This document shows positions 7,555-15,454 of a stretch of DNA of 40,455 nucleotides, piece after piece. A program made the translations under genes and the position numbers. Positions within the stretch are counted from its first letter, which is position 1. The number at the start of each line of letters is the position of its first letter. The notes below the pieces were generated by a model, which worked only from the letters and a program-made list of their open reading frames with translations, was not told the DNA's origin and searched no databases. Location: positions 1 to 40,455 of the forward strand of contig CBDUZS010000022.1 in NCBI GenBank assembly GCA_965371785.1, written 5' to 3'. Source of the DNA: CBDUZS01 sp965371785. Its GTDB lineage: Bacteria; Fermentibacterota; Fermentibacteria; Fermentibacterales; JCC-6.

Positions 7555-8466
7555 TCAGGGTGTCAGAACCTTGAAGCCAGCGGGTTCCATCCATCTGGAA
7601 CCGGATGCGCCGGCAAACCCGATATCGGAGAGAACGGCCGATGCTGCCTGCTCGGCGGTCAGACCATTCTCCAGCATCATGTTGAAATAGTAGAACTCGA
7701 TTATTGCACTTGCTCCCCAGTCAACGCTGCGATCGTAGCCTGACACAACGAATCCATCAGGCCAGGACTGTTTTGTAGAGAGAATGGTTCCTGGTGTCCG
7801 CCCGGCCATTATCTCACAGCAGCTGAAGTGGACGAGTGCCAGATTGTCCATAGGCGCCACCGCTTCAGCCATTTCGGAAGGGGTTACGGTTCCTCCGGCA
7901 AGATCGAGACCTGCCGAGGTGCCATGCGATGCAAATACAAGGTATACACTGCCTGGCAGCATTGCAGCTTCAAGGCAGAAGTTCCTGACGTCCGCGGCAT
8001 CATGCACGTACCTGTGCCTGACCTCGACGGCAGGAAGGCGGCTGAACCATTCCTCGAGCATGTCACCAAAGGCGTACTCTCCCTCGGAGAGGGATTCCTG
8101 CCATTCGCTCTCGAGGATCACCAGCCAGGTTCGAGCGGTTCCGCCATAGCGATATCCTTCCCAGTCGTACCAGTTTCGGTCACCGTCAGGCTGCCATTTC
8201 CCCGTAAACGAAAGCCCGTCGTCGGCAAGCGCAAACCAGCCCCTGCCCGACGCATCCGATTCGGTGTACGTGAAGACGAACCTGCCCTGATCGTCGACCG
8301 TGCCCTCTATGATGGAAATGCCGCCGTAGTCGTACCACCCCGACACGTCAGAACCATCGGAGCATAGCATCATCTGTCCGTAAGTTGTCTCCCAGCTGCC
8401 CGAATAGTCGGGGAGGGTTCCCGAGAGGGAAAAGGAGACGACAACAAAAATCGCAATCGATCTCAT
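7555..8466 (-). CDS. Secreted caspase-fold cysteine protease-like protein
   Basis: A 303-residue protein with a signal peptide (residues 1-16). Residues 20-105 form a beta-rich domain with the repeated pattern GSWETTYGQMML / GWYDYGG / IIEGTVDD / GRGWFALADDGLSFTGKW, a lipocalin- or avidin-like small barrel seen in other extracellular proteins. Residues 110-300 look like a caspase/CHAT-type fold: a strand ending in histidine, VYLVFASHGT (H181), and a strand ending in cysteine, LALVHFSCCEIMAG (C216 or C217), at the spacing expected for clan CD peptidases. I chose ATG 8466, which overlaps the alaS stop (ATGA) and gives a good signal peptide; the open frame further upstream is a shadow of alaS. 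Active-site assignment is inference from motif spacing. Confidence 0.75.
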   Translation of the reverse strand: MRSIAIFVVVSFSLSGTLPDYSGSWETTYGQMMLCSDGSDVSGWYDYGGISIIEGTVDDQGRFVFTYTESDASGRGWFALADDGLSFTGKWQPDGDRNWYDWEGYRYGGTARTWLVILESEWQESLSEGEYAFGDMLEEWFSRLPAVEVRHRYVHDAADVRNFCLEAAMLPGSVYLVFASHGTSAGLDLAGGTVTPSEMAEAVAPMDNLALVHFSCCEIMAGRTPGTILSTKQSWPDGFVVSGYDRSVDWGASAIIEFYYFNMMLENGLTAEQAASAVLSDIGFAGASGSRWMEPAGFKVLTP

Positions 8467-10250
8467 TCGAGAACCGCCTTGATCCTTCTGATTCCCCTGG
8501 ATGAGCTCTTCTCCGAGAGTATTCTGAAGCTGCCCAGCACACCTGTCCTCTCGACGTGCGGACCTCCGCAGACCTCCCGTGAATAGCCCTCGATAGTGTA
8601 GACTTTGACCTTGTCTCCGTACTTGTCCGCGAACAGACAAATCGCTCCCGAATCCCGCGCCTCCCCGGCTTCCATCTCTTCCCACGTGATACAGGCATCG
8701 GCTTCTATCGCATCGTTTACCCAGTCTTCAACGGCTGAAAGCTCCAGGGGCGTCAGTTTTTCTGGATAACTGAAATCGAACCTGAGCCTGAGTTCAGTGA
8801 TGTTGCTTCCCTTCTGCCTTACGGAATCTCCGAGAATGCTCCTGAGCGCCGCCTGAAGAAGGTGTGTTGCGGTATGAAGCATCGTTACCATTTCACTGTG
8901 GTCGGCCAGACCGCCGCTGAATTTCTTCTCCGCGCCCTTTCGTGACAGTTCTCTGTGTCTTTCAAAGGCCTTCGAGTAACCATCCATGTCAATTGTCATC
9001 TGATGCTCTGCTGCCAGTTCCTTCGTGAATTCAACAGGAAACCCGTAGGTGTCGTACAGTCTGAAGGCGATTTGACCGGACACGATCTTTTCCGGGTTCT
9101 TCTCGAGATCCGGCAACAGCTTGGCGAACTCCCGCAGACCGCTCCGGAGTGTCTTCTCGAAGAGCATCTCTTCCAGCCGGACCTCCTCGAGTATCCTTTT
9201 CCTGTTCCGGGCCAGTTCGGGAAACCTGTCGGATTCGGTGCCGATTACAGTTTCCGCGAGCCTTTCCGCGAAGGGCTCGGAAATGCCCAGCTTGCGGGCA
9301 TGACGTATGGCAAGCCTGATAAGTCTTCTGAGGATGTACCCCTGGTCCAGATTGGAGGGCGGGACACCCATGTCATCGCCGAGAATGTGAGTGGAAGTGC
9401 GTATATGATCCATGATTATTCGAATCGATCTCAGGGATTCCCGGTCCGGTTTTTCTCCAATACCGGCAAGCTTCCGGATGGCGCCGTACAAAGGGGTGAA
9501 GGTGGGGATGTCGAATACGCTCGTCGCTCCGGATAGCATCGCCACGGTACGCTCGACACCCATTCCCGTATCGACATTCCTCTGTTCCAGTGGAACGTAA
9601 GAGCCATCAGCCGTTTTTCTGTACTGCATGAAGACATCGTTCCAGACCTCGAAGTACTTGCCGCAGGAGCATCCGGGAATGCATCCCGGACCACAGACAT
9701 CGGAACCTGTATCGATGAACATCTCCGTGTCCGGACCACAGGGGCCGGTTCTGCCCGTAGGACCCCACCAGTTGTCCTCCCTGCCCAGGAAGTGAATCCT
9801 GTCGCGGGGTATTCCCACTTCCTCCCACATTCGGGCAGCTTCCTCATCCGGAGACACGCTGTCGTCACCCGCGAATACGGTTACCGAGAGAAGACCTGGA
9901 TCGAACCCGAGCCACTCCCCCCCGGTGAGGAATTCGAAACTCCATTGAATCGCTTCCCGCTTGAAATAGTCTCCCAGTGACCAGTTGCCGAGCATCTCGA
10001 AAAACGTCAGATGGGTCGGATCCCCGACGTTCTCGATATCACCGGTTCGCACGCACTTCTGACAGTTGACAAGCCTGTTCCCGGCGGGGTGCTTCTCCCC
10101 CATCAGGAATGGAACGAGAGGCTGCATGCCTGCGGGAGTGAAGAGAATGGTGGAGTCATTCTCCGGCAGGAGGGAGGCTCCCGGGATCGGAACATGTCCC
10201 TTCTTCCTGAAGAACTCGATGTAGATCTCTATCAACTCGCTTGAATGCAT
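8463..10250 (-). CDS. alaS: Alanine--tRNA ligase, short form without C-Ala domain
   Basis: AlaRS charges tRNA-Ala. The 595-residue product has the class II catalytic core (TPAGMQPLVPF; THLTFFEMLGNWSLGDYF, 79-96; NVDTGMGVERT, 226-235) and tRNA-binding helices to about 440. The editing domain follows, with its full zinc site: HTATH (H459, H463) and CGGPH (C561, H565). The protein then stops. The DHHA1/C-Ala domain of the usual ~875-residue enzyme is missing, and the linker before the editing domain is much shortened (KFSGGLADHSEMVTMLHTATH). A cysteine cluster, C186/C190/C194/C196, is inserted in the catalytic domain and may bind zinc. This short architecture is known from some candidate-phylum bacteria. 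GGGAG precedes the ATG. It overlaps the downstream caspase-fold gene by four bases. Confidence 0.93.
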   Translation of the reverse strand: MHSSELIEIYIEFFRKKGHVPIPGASLLPENDSTILFTPAGMQPLVPFLMGEKHPAGNRLVNCQKCVRTGDIENVGDPTHLTFFEMLGNWSLGDYFKREAIQWSFEFLTGGEWLGFDPGLLSVTVFAGDDSVSPDEEAARMWEEVGIPRDRIHFLGREDNWWGPTGRTGPCGPDTEMFIDTGSDVCGPGCIPGCSCGKYFEVWNDVFMQYRKTADGSYVPLEQRNVDTGMGVERTVAMLSGATSVFDIPTFTPLYGAIRKLAGIGEKPDRESLRSIRIIMDHIRTSTHILGDDMGVPPSNLDQGYILRRLIRLAIRHARKLGISEPFAERLAETVIGTESDRFPELARNRKRILEEVRLEEMLFEKTLRSGLREFAKLLPDLEKNPEKIVSGQIAFRLYDTYGFPVEFTKELAAEHQMTIDMDGYSKAFERHRELSRKGAEKKFSGGLADHSEMVTMLHTATHLLQAALRSILGDSVRQKGSNITELRLRFDFSYPEKLTPLELSAVEDWVNDAIEADACITWEEMEAGEARDSGAICLFADKYGDKVKVYTIEGYSREVCGGPHVERTGVLGSFRILSEKSSSRGIRRIKAVLE

Positions 10251-10274
10251 TCGTTCTCCCGCCGCGCTGTTCTT

Positions 10275-11417
10275 TCAGTCAGTAGGTGCCGTTCGTAGAT
10301 CCCTGGAATAGATCCTGTACGTCTTGTACTGCTCTGCTCCTATGACATCCTCCAGTATCCTGCGCATCGATCTGTTGTCGGACAGAACCCAGGACAGCTC
10401 TCCGCGACCCATCCCACGAGCACTGCTCTCCCTCACCATATGATCTACGAGTACCGCTTCGAGCCCCCTTCCCCTGTAGGCTTTCCGGACACCGAGAAGA
10501 AGGACTCTGATCCTGTCTACATCAACCCTGAACGGTGGAACCTTCATTGCAAGCAATGTCGGGATAAGCCGTCCCCTGCCTGCCTTTATCGCCTGGTTGG
10601 CGTCCGGGAGGGCTATCGCAAAGGCAACCGGCTTTCCTCCCGCTTCTATTATCGGAGAGAACTCTGAAACGAGCACCATCCTCAACTCCCTGCCCATATG
10701 ATCGAATTCGCGGGAAGTCATGGGAACGAACCCCCAGTTGTCTCTCCAGCACTCGTTGTAGATATCCATGACGAGGGCAACCTCCCGGCGATACTCTTTC
10801 ATCCGGAAGTTCCTCGTGACAAGACCCTCTCTCCGCCTTACGAGAGCGGCAATCCTGCTCAGCCTGGAGAAGTCATGGTGTCCGGTGTCAGCCCAGTATG
10901 CCAGGAGATCCTCGAGTGGCTCGAAACCAGCGCCCTCGACAAGCTCCGGATACCAGTCAGGGTTGTAGGGCATCATTATCAGCGGACTGGAATCGAAACC
11001 TTTGACCAGTAAGCCGCACTCTTCGTTCGTTGAGAAGTTGAACGGTCCCCTGATGGTGTCCATTCCCCGCGAAGCGGCCCATTCACAGGCCGTATCCAGC
11101 AGCCCGGAAAAGACCTGCTGGTCCCTTTCTCCCTCCAGGAATCCGAAGAAACCGGTTCTCTCGTCATGGTAATCGTTATGTCTGTGGTTCACTACTGCGG
11201 CGATCCGCCCTGCAATCCTGCCATTGGAATTCCGGGCGAGGAAATAGACTACATCGGCATGCTCGTGAAATGGGTGTTTTGTCCTGTCGAAAAGTTCTCT
11301 CACACTCATCCTCAGAGGCGGCACCCAGTACCTGTCGTCACGGTAGAGCATATGGGGCAGCCGGATGAACTCTTTCAGCTGGCGGGATGAAACCACTTCC
11401 TCGATGGAAAGCTGCAT
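10275..11417 (-). CDS. GNAT-family acyltransferase, candidate bacterial ceramide synthase (bCerS-like)
   Basis: A 380-residue GNAT-superfamily protein. The acyl-CoA binding loop is visible at RKAYRGRGLEA (311-321), following the strand RVLLLGV. The N-terminus has the motif FIRLPHMLYRDDRYWVPPL (17-35), and a central region carries GPFNFSTNEECGLLVKGF (124-141). This long GNAT type, with RLPxxxYRDDxxWVPPL, is what I recall for the bacterial ceramide synthase of Caulobacter and relatives, which N-acylates 3-ketosphinganine. It starts 20 bases after a serine-palmitoyltransferase-like gene, with a CerR-like reductase divergent from that gene, so the context agrees. The GNAT assignment is firm; the ceramide synthase role is inference. 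The alternative is an uncharacterised N-acyltransferase. The start ATG at 11417 has GGGAG eight bases upstream. Confidence 0.8.
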   Translation of the reverse strand: MQLSIEEVVSSRQLKEFIRLPHMLYRDDRYWVPPLRMSVRELFDRTKHPFHEHADVVYFLARNSNGRIAGRIAAVVNHRHNDYHDERTGFFGFLEGERDQQVFSGLLDTACEWAASRGMDTIRGPFNFSTNEECGLLVKGFDSSPLIMMPYNPDWYPELVEGAGFEPLEDLLAYWADTGHHDFSRLSRIAALVRRREGLVTRNFRMKEYRREVALVMDIYNECWRDNWGFVPMTSREFDHMGRELRMVLVSEFSPIIEAGGKPVAFAIALPDANQAIKAGRGRLIPTLLAMKVPPFRVDVDRIRVLLLGVRKAYRGRGLEAVLVDHMVRESSARGMGRGELSWVLSDNRSMRRILEDVIGAEQYKTYRIYSRDLRTAPTD

Positions 11418-11437
11418 TATCAGGACTCCCGTGCAGG

Positions 11438-12631
11438 TCAGATCAGATCGTACCGTTTTCCGACGGCCTCGAAGATGTCGAGTGCACGATCGATCATGTC
11501 ATCGGTGTGAGAAGCCATGTAACTCGTTCTGAGCATCGCCTGATCGGCTGGAACAGCAGGACTGATCACCGGATTCGTGAAGACACCCATGTTGTAAAGG
11601 TCTTTCCACACTCTGAAAACGAGTATGTCGTCGCCGATCATTATCGGCACTATTGGCGCTTCGGAGTTTCCGACATCGAAACCAAGTTCTGCAAGGCCGT
11701 TTCTGCATCTGCGTGTGGCTCTGTGCGTGCTCTCAACGAGCTCAGGCTCTTTTTCGAGTATATCGAGTGCGGCAAGAACAGTGGCCACTGCTGCGGGAGG
11801 CAGACTGGCGGAGAAAATCATCGTCCTGGCGGTGTGCTGGATGTAATCGATCACCACTTCCGGACCGGCCGCGAAGCCTCCGATACATGCGAAGGATTTG
11901 CTGAACGTACCGACGAGCACATCGACTCTATCCTCGCATCCGAGATGCTCGGCGGTTCCCCTGCCATGGGCGCCCATCGCACCGATACCGTGCGCGTCGT
12001 CCACCATCAGCCTTGCCCCGAACTCCTCCGCGAGATCCGCGAGGACAGGGATGTAAGCGATATCGCCTTCCATGCTGAAGACTCCGTCGGTCACTATCAG
12101 AGCGCCATGCTCGGTATTCGATTCGAGAAGCTGTCTGAGATGACCCGTATCGTTATGTCGGTATCTGAGAACCCGCGCATGACTGAGGCGTGAACCATCG
12201 ATAATGGATGCATGATCGGATCTGTCTGCGTAGATAATGTCTCCCCGGCCGGCAAGGGTGGAAATGACGCCGAGATTGGCCTGGAATCCCGTACTGAATG
12301 TGATGACCTTCTCCCTGTTGAGGAAGCTGGCAAGCCGTTCTTCGAGTTCGATATGAAGATCGAGAGTTCCGTTCAGGAAACGGCTTCCCGTGCAACCGGT
12401 ACCGTACTTCTGTATTGCTTCAGCGGCCTTTTCCATGACGTAAGGGTTATCCGTGAGGCCGAGGTAGTTATTCGAACCGAGCATGATCAGGCTCTGACCG
12501 TTGATCTCCATCTCGGCTCCCACATGACCACTGAGCGGAATGAAAAACGGGTACAGCCCCATTGCCTTGACCTTTGCCGGTCTGTCAAAATCTCTGCATT
12601 TCTGAAAAACGTCCATGTTCCACCTTGCCAT
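11438..12631 (-). CDS. spt: Serine palmitoyltransferase-like alpha-oxoamine synthase
   Basis: A PLP enzyme of 397 residues that would condense L-serine with an acyl thioester to 3-ketosphinganine, the first step of sphingolipid synthesis. Seen: IMLGSNNYLGLTDNP (49-63), GTGCTGSRFLNGTLDLH (77-93), the stacking histidine in RSDHASIIDG (H140), MVDDAHGIGAMG (D211, H214) and the PLP lysine in GTFSKSF (241-247, K245). GTFSKS is typical of serine palmitoyltransferases, whereas KBL and BioF carry GTLGKA or TFGKG forms. The C-terminal LRTSYMASHTDDMIDRAL also matches the Bacteroidetes-type Spt. An alternative start at ATG 12616 has AAGGTGG directly upstream and may be the true one. It is followed by the GNAT gene and divergent from the reductase. 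KBL (glycine C-acetyltransferase) is the main alternative. Confidence 0.88.
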   Translation of the reverse strand: MARWNMDVFQKCRDFDRPAKVKAMGLYPFFIPLSGHVGAEMEINGQSLIMLGSNNYLGLTDNPYVMEKAAEAIQKYGTGCTGSRFLNGTLDLHIELEERLASFLNREKVITFSTGFQANLGVISTLAGRGDIIYADRSDHASIIDGSRLSHARVLRYRHNDTGHLRQLLESNTEHGALIVTDGVFSMEGDIAYIPVLADLAEEFGARLMVDDAHGIGAMGAHGRGTAEHLGCEDRVDVLVGTFSKSFACIGGFAAGPEVVIDYIQHTARTMIFSASLPPAAVATVLAALDILEKEPELVESTHRATRRCRNGLAELGFDVGNSEAPIVPIMIGDDILVFRVWKDLYNMGVFTNPVISPAVPADQAMLRTSYMASHTDDMIDRALDIFEAVGKRYDLI

Positions 12632-12697
12632 GGATGAATAAAGTCCTTACCATTCCGGATAGCCGGTCGGAGTAAATACTACCGCAAGGAGACCACC
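12632..12697. promoter_or_regulatory. Divergent intergenic region between spt and CerR-like gene
   Basis: These 66 bases separate two divergent genes and must hold both promoters, or be shared by them. A TAAATACT stretch before the plus-strand gene could serve as a -10 element, and CCGGATAGCCGG is an imperfect palindrome in the middle that could be an operator. I cannot assign -35 boxes with confidence. Confidence 0.4.
12686..12691 (+). promoter_or_regulatory. Shine-Dalgarno site that sets TTG start of CerR-like gene
   Basis: AAGGAG lies six bases before TTG 12698. It supports TTG as the true start, which also places the Rossmann motif TGASGFIGS at the expected distance (residues 7-15). Confidence 0.75.
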
Positions 12698-13663
12698 TTG
12701 GCAAACGTGTTCCTTACCGGAGCTTCCGGTTTCATCGGAAGCCACCTGGCAAAGAAGCTGATTGCTGATGGCAACCAGGTAACAGTGGCACTGCGAAGCA
12801 ATTCCAGCACTGAACGTGTACCGGAATGCTGCAACACCGTACGTGTGGATTTCCTGAACCCCTCTGATCTGGCGCTCCATCTGCGCGGCACGAACGTAAT
12901 ATACCACATAGCAGGAGCCACAAAAGAAGGCAGTCAGGAGAAGTTCGACCGAGCTAACGCCGCCGTTACGGGAACACTGGTCAAGGCTGCTCTGTCCGTT
13001 TGTCCGGAAGCACATTTCATACTCGCCTCGAGCCAGTCGGCAGCCGGTCCGGGGAATCGGGGACCCGTCAGTCAGTACGGCGTGAGCAAACTGAATGCTG
13101 AAAAAGTGCTCTCTGCGATGCCTCTATGGACCGTTGTCCGCCCACCCGTTGTTATCGGACCATGGGACTACGCTACGGAACCCGTGTTCCGAAGGGCTGC
13201 CAGTGGTTTGTTCTTCTCACCCCGGACCGAAGGCGGATTCGCTCTCGTTTACGCGGAAGACCTTGTCAGGCTGTTCTCGATGCTCGCTGACCTTCCGGGT
13301 GCAGAAGGCAAAATTCTCCAGCCATCGTACCCCAGGCTGTTCACATGGCATGATTTTCACACCCTTCTGGAGGGGGCTGCCCGAAGACCCGTCCTTCACG
13401 TTCGCATACCTGCGCTCCTGCTCCACCTGACGGGACGTCTGTCCGAACTCACCGCTGCAGTCATGGGTAAGAAACCGATGATCACGAGACACAAGATCAG
13501 GGAGATCCTCAGCAATGACTGGGTACTTGAGGACGGGCTGACGGAACGGCTGACCGGCTGGAAGCCGGATGTTCCGGTTGCAGAAGCCTTTTCGAAGACG
13601 ATGGAATGGATGAAGACCGCTCCCCGAAGCCGAACCTCCAGGAATCGATCTCCTGGATCCTGA
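12698..13663 (+). CDS. NAD(P)-dependent epimerase/dehydratase-family reductase (CerR-like)
   Basis: A 321-residue extended short-chain dehydrogenase. The N-terminal Rossmann motif is TGASGFIGS (7-15). The catalytic pair YxxxK is in SQYGVSK (Y127, K131), with S111/S112 as the active-site serine, followed by VVRPPVVIGPWD (143-154). The C-terminal substrate domain ends near 308 with a basic tail. Caulobacter and Bacteroides ceramide reductase (CerR) is an enzyme of this same family, and this gene is divergent from spt by 66 bases, so reduction of 3-oxo-ceramide or 3-ketosphinganine is a fair guess. Substrate cannot be read from sequence: nucleotide-sugar epimerase or hydroxysteroid-dehydrogenase-like activity remain possible. 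The start is TTG with a strong SD. It is followed after 10 bases by an MFS exporter gene. Confidence 0.82.
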   Translation: MANVFLTGASGFIGSHLAKKLIADGNQVTVALRSNSSTERVPECCNTVRVDFLNPSDLALHLRGTNVIYHIAGATKEGSQEKFDRANAAVTGTLVKAALSVCPEAHFILASSQSAAGPGNRGPVSQYGVSKLNAEKVLSAMPLWTVVRPPVVIGPWDYATEPVFRRAASGLFFSPRTEGGFALVYAEDLVRLFSMLADLPGAEGKILQPSYPRLFTWHDFHTLLEGAARRPVLHVRIPALLLHLTGRLSELTAAVMGKKPMITRHKIREILSNDWVLEDGLTERLTGWKPDVPVAEAFSKTMEWMKTAPRSRTSRNRSPGS

Positions 13664-13673
13664 GGGAAACGGT

Positions 13674-14924
13674 TTGAATTTCGAATCCGCAGGATCCGGT
13701 GCAGGTGAAGTGCTGAGTTTTACGGCCAGAGACCGCAGACGAGTATTCTGGCTGGTCTTCTCTCTCATAGTCCTGAGCTGGACGTTTATCAAGATCGTTC
13801 TTCCAGCGCTGCCAGGATTTCCGGAGCTATTCGGCTGCAGCAGTCATGCGATCAAGCTTTCCGTCTCACTCTATCTCATTTTCTTTGCCTGCTCCCAGCC
13901 GGTCTGGGGTGGTCTCGTTCAGAGATTCGGGTGCAACAGTGTTCTCCTCTACAGCTTCGTTATCACCATTGCCGGATCAGTGGTCGCAATGCTCGCCTCC
14001 AGCCTTCCCGTATACGTTACCGGAAGGATTCTGGAAGGGATTGGAATGGGTGCTGCTTCGCCTATCGGACGAACACTGATGGTTGATGTGTTCAGCCACA
14101 AGCAGCTCACCCGGCGTATAGGGCTGATAGCCGGAACCGCTGCCGTAATGCCTGCGATTGCTCCGATACTGGGCTCGTACCTGATGGATCTGATCGGATG
14201 GCGAGCAATCTTCGGATTTCTTCTTGTTCTGTCCACGGCATGGATACTTGCCGCTTTCCGATGGTTACCCCAAACGCGTAAAACACCCACGGACAAGGAT
14301 TCAATATCCGCGGGCAGGCTCCTGGAGGTTTTCTACTCAATTCTCAAAAGCACTCACTTCTGGGGATTCACACTAACGTATGCTACAATGACCGGCGGGC
14401 TCCTGGGTTACTACTCCGCAATGCCGTACTGGCTCCACACGCAACTCGGTGTTCCGCAGAATATCTTCTCGTACCTCGCTGTCCCAACCGTTGGACTGTA
14501 CGTGATGGGGCTGGGCGTTTCATCGTATCTCATCAGAAAAAGGAAAGCCGAGGATATACTCCTGATCGGACTGCTGCTCTCCTTCGTTGTCGCTGCAGCA
14601 GCCACAGCTCTCTCCATCATGAACGTCACCGGTGCTGCTGTTATCATTATTCTTATAAGCATTTACGGTTTTGCTGCCGGGATCGTATCACCGCAGGCAA
14701 ACGCCGGTGTCCTGTCCAGATTCAAACGTGTGGCTCCACCGGCATCCGCTCTTGTTACGCTAGTGGTGTTCGGAACGGCATCACTCACATCGATGATAGC
14801 GATGAACCTCTCAATACGTGAATCACTCTGGCCGTTTGCTGCGTATCTGGGAATACTCTCAATCGTCGGACTTGTTGCCGGATATTCCTGGGTGTGTCTT
14901 CCGTTCAGAAGGTCTGCCGGGTAA
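13674..14924 (+). CDS. Bcr/CflA-type MFS efflux transporter
   Basis: A 416-residue inner-membrane protein with 12 predicted helices in two halves. The loop 2-3 motif of the major facilitator superfamily is visible as PVWGGLVQRFGCNSVLL (about 76-92), and GRILEGIGMGAASPIGRTLMVD marks the fourth helix as in Bcr/CflA drug exporters; PAIAPILGSYLMDLIGWRAIF is the antiporter motif C region of this subfamily. It would export a small molecule in exchange for protons. The start is TTG 13674 with GAGGG upstream, ten bases after the CerR-like gene, so the two are co-transcribed. A link to lipid export is only suggested by position. It converges on the adenosine-specific-kinase-family gene, with three bases between the stops. 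Confidence 0.87.
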   Translation: MNFESAGSGAGEVLSFTARDRRRVFWLVFSLIVLSWTFIKIVLPALPGFPELFGCSSHAIKLSVSLYLIFFACSQPVWGGLVQRFGCNSVLLYSFVITIAGSVVAMLASSLPVYVTGRILEGIGMGAASPIGRTLMVDVFSHKQLTRRIGLIAGTAAVMPAIAPILGSYLMDLIGWRAIFGFLLVLSTAWILAAFRWLPQTRKTPTDKDSISAGRLLEVFYSILKSTHFWGFTLTYATMTGGLLGYYSAMPYWLHTQLGVPQNIFSYLAVPTVGLYVMGLGVSSYLIRKRKAEDILLIGLLLSFVVAAAATALSIMNVTGAAVIIILISIYGFAAGIVSPQANAGVLSRFKRVAPPASALVTLVVFGTASLTSMIAMNLSIRESLWPFAAYLGILSIVGLVAGYSWVCLPFRRSAG

Positions 14925-14927
14925 AGA

Positions 14928-15422
14928 CTACCGCTTGTAGCCGAACCTCCTGAGAAGCTCATGCCGGTTTTCGATGTCCTCTTCTATCTCCACTGCCAGC
15001 GGGGCGTCACCGTCTACGACGCCCATCACACCCCCACCCCGGCCGGAGCGGCCGACGATCACCGAGACGGAGTTCGCGGTCGCGCAGAAGATCCTGCAGA
15101 CCTCCGGAACGTTCTTCAGGCTGTTGAGCACCTGGATCGGGAAAGCGCTGCCCAGTATAACCATGAACGTGTGACCGCAGCCCAGGTTCATGAGGTTCTG
15201 CTCGGCAACCTTCCGAAGCTCCATATCGGTTCCATCGCTCCTGACGAGTCTCGGACCGGAAGCCTCCGAAAACGCGATACCGAATTTTTCACCCGGCAGT
15301 GCGCAGGCAATGGCTTCGTAGAGGTCTTCTACGGTCTTGATGAAATGGGACTGCCCCAGGATAACGTTACATCCCTCGGGGAACTCGAGACGGACCAGCT
15401 CGATTTCAATGGATTCGGACAT
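14928..15422 (-). CDS. Adenosine-specific kinase family protein (PF04008)
   Basis: A 164-residue cytosolic protein matching the family named after an archaeal adenosine-binding protein. Landmarks are EGCNVILGQSHFIKTVEDLYEAI (first 18: residues 16-33 region), GIAFSEASGPRLVRSDGTD, the glycine-rich AEQNLMNLGCGHTFMVIL, FPIQVLNSLKNVPEVCRIFCA and the C-terminal IENRHELLRRFGYKR. The near-invariant FCATANSVSVIV block is intact. The biochemical role is not settled; the family name rests on structure and ligand binding rather than on proven phosphorylation in bacteria. An AAGGAAAGGAA stretch precedes the ATG. It sits 32 bases after rpoN and may be the last gene of the long envelope operon. Confidence 0.88.
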   Translation of the reverse strand: MSESIEIELVRLEFPEGCNVILGQSHFIKTVEDLYEAIACALPGEKFGIAFSEASGPRLVRSDGTDMELRKVAEQNLMNLGCGHTFMVILGSAFPIQVLNSLKNVPEVCRIFCATANSVSVIVGRSGRGGGVMGVVDGDAPLAVEIEEDIENRHELLRRFGYKR

Positions 15423-15454
15423 CTCAGTTTCCTTTCCTTTCCCCGGGAGGTTGA

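Noticed and set aside
11387..12193. Plus-strand frame (268 codons) opposite the spt gene
   Set aside because: Full overlap with a well supported PLP enzyme; His/Asp-rich translation with no domain.
11438..12631. Annotation as glycine C-acetyltransferase (kbl) paired with an SDR threonine dehydrogenase
   Set aside because: The PLP segment is GTFSKSF rather than a KBL form, the neighbouring SDR has TGASGFIGS and not the TGxxGQIG form of SDR threonine dehydrogenases, and the adjacent GNAT protein fits sphingolipid synthesis better.
14925..14927. Terminator between the convergent MFS and adenosine-specific-kinase-family genes
   Set aside because: Only three bases separate the stops and no hairpin with T-tract is visible nearby.
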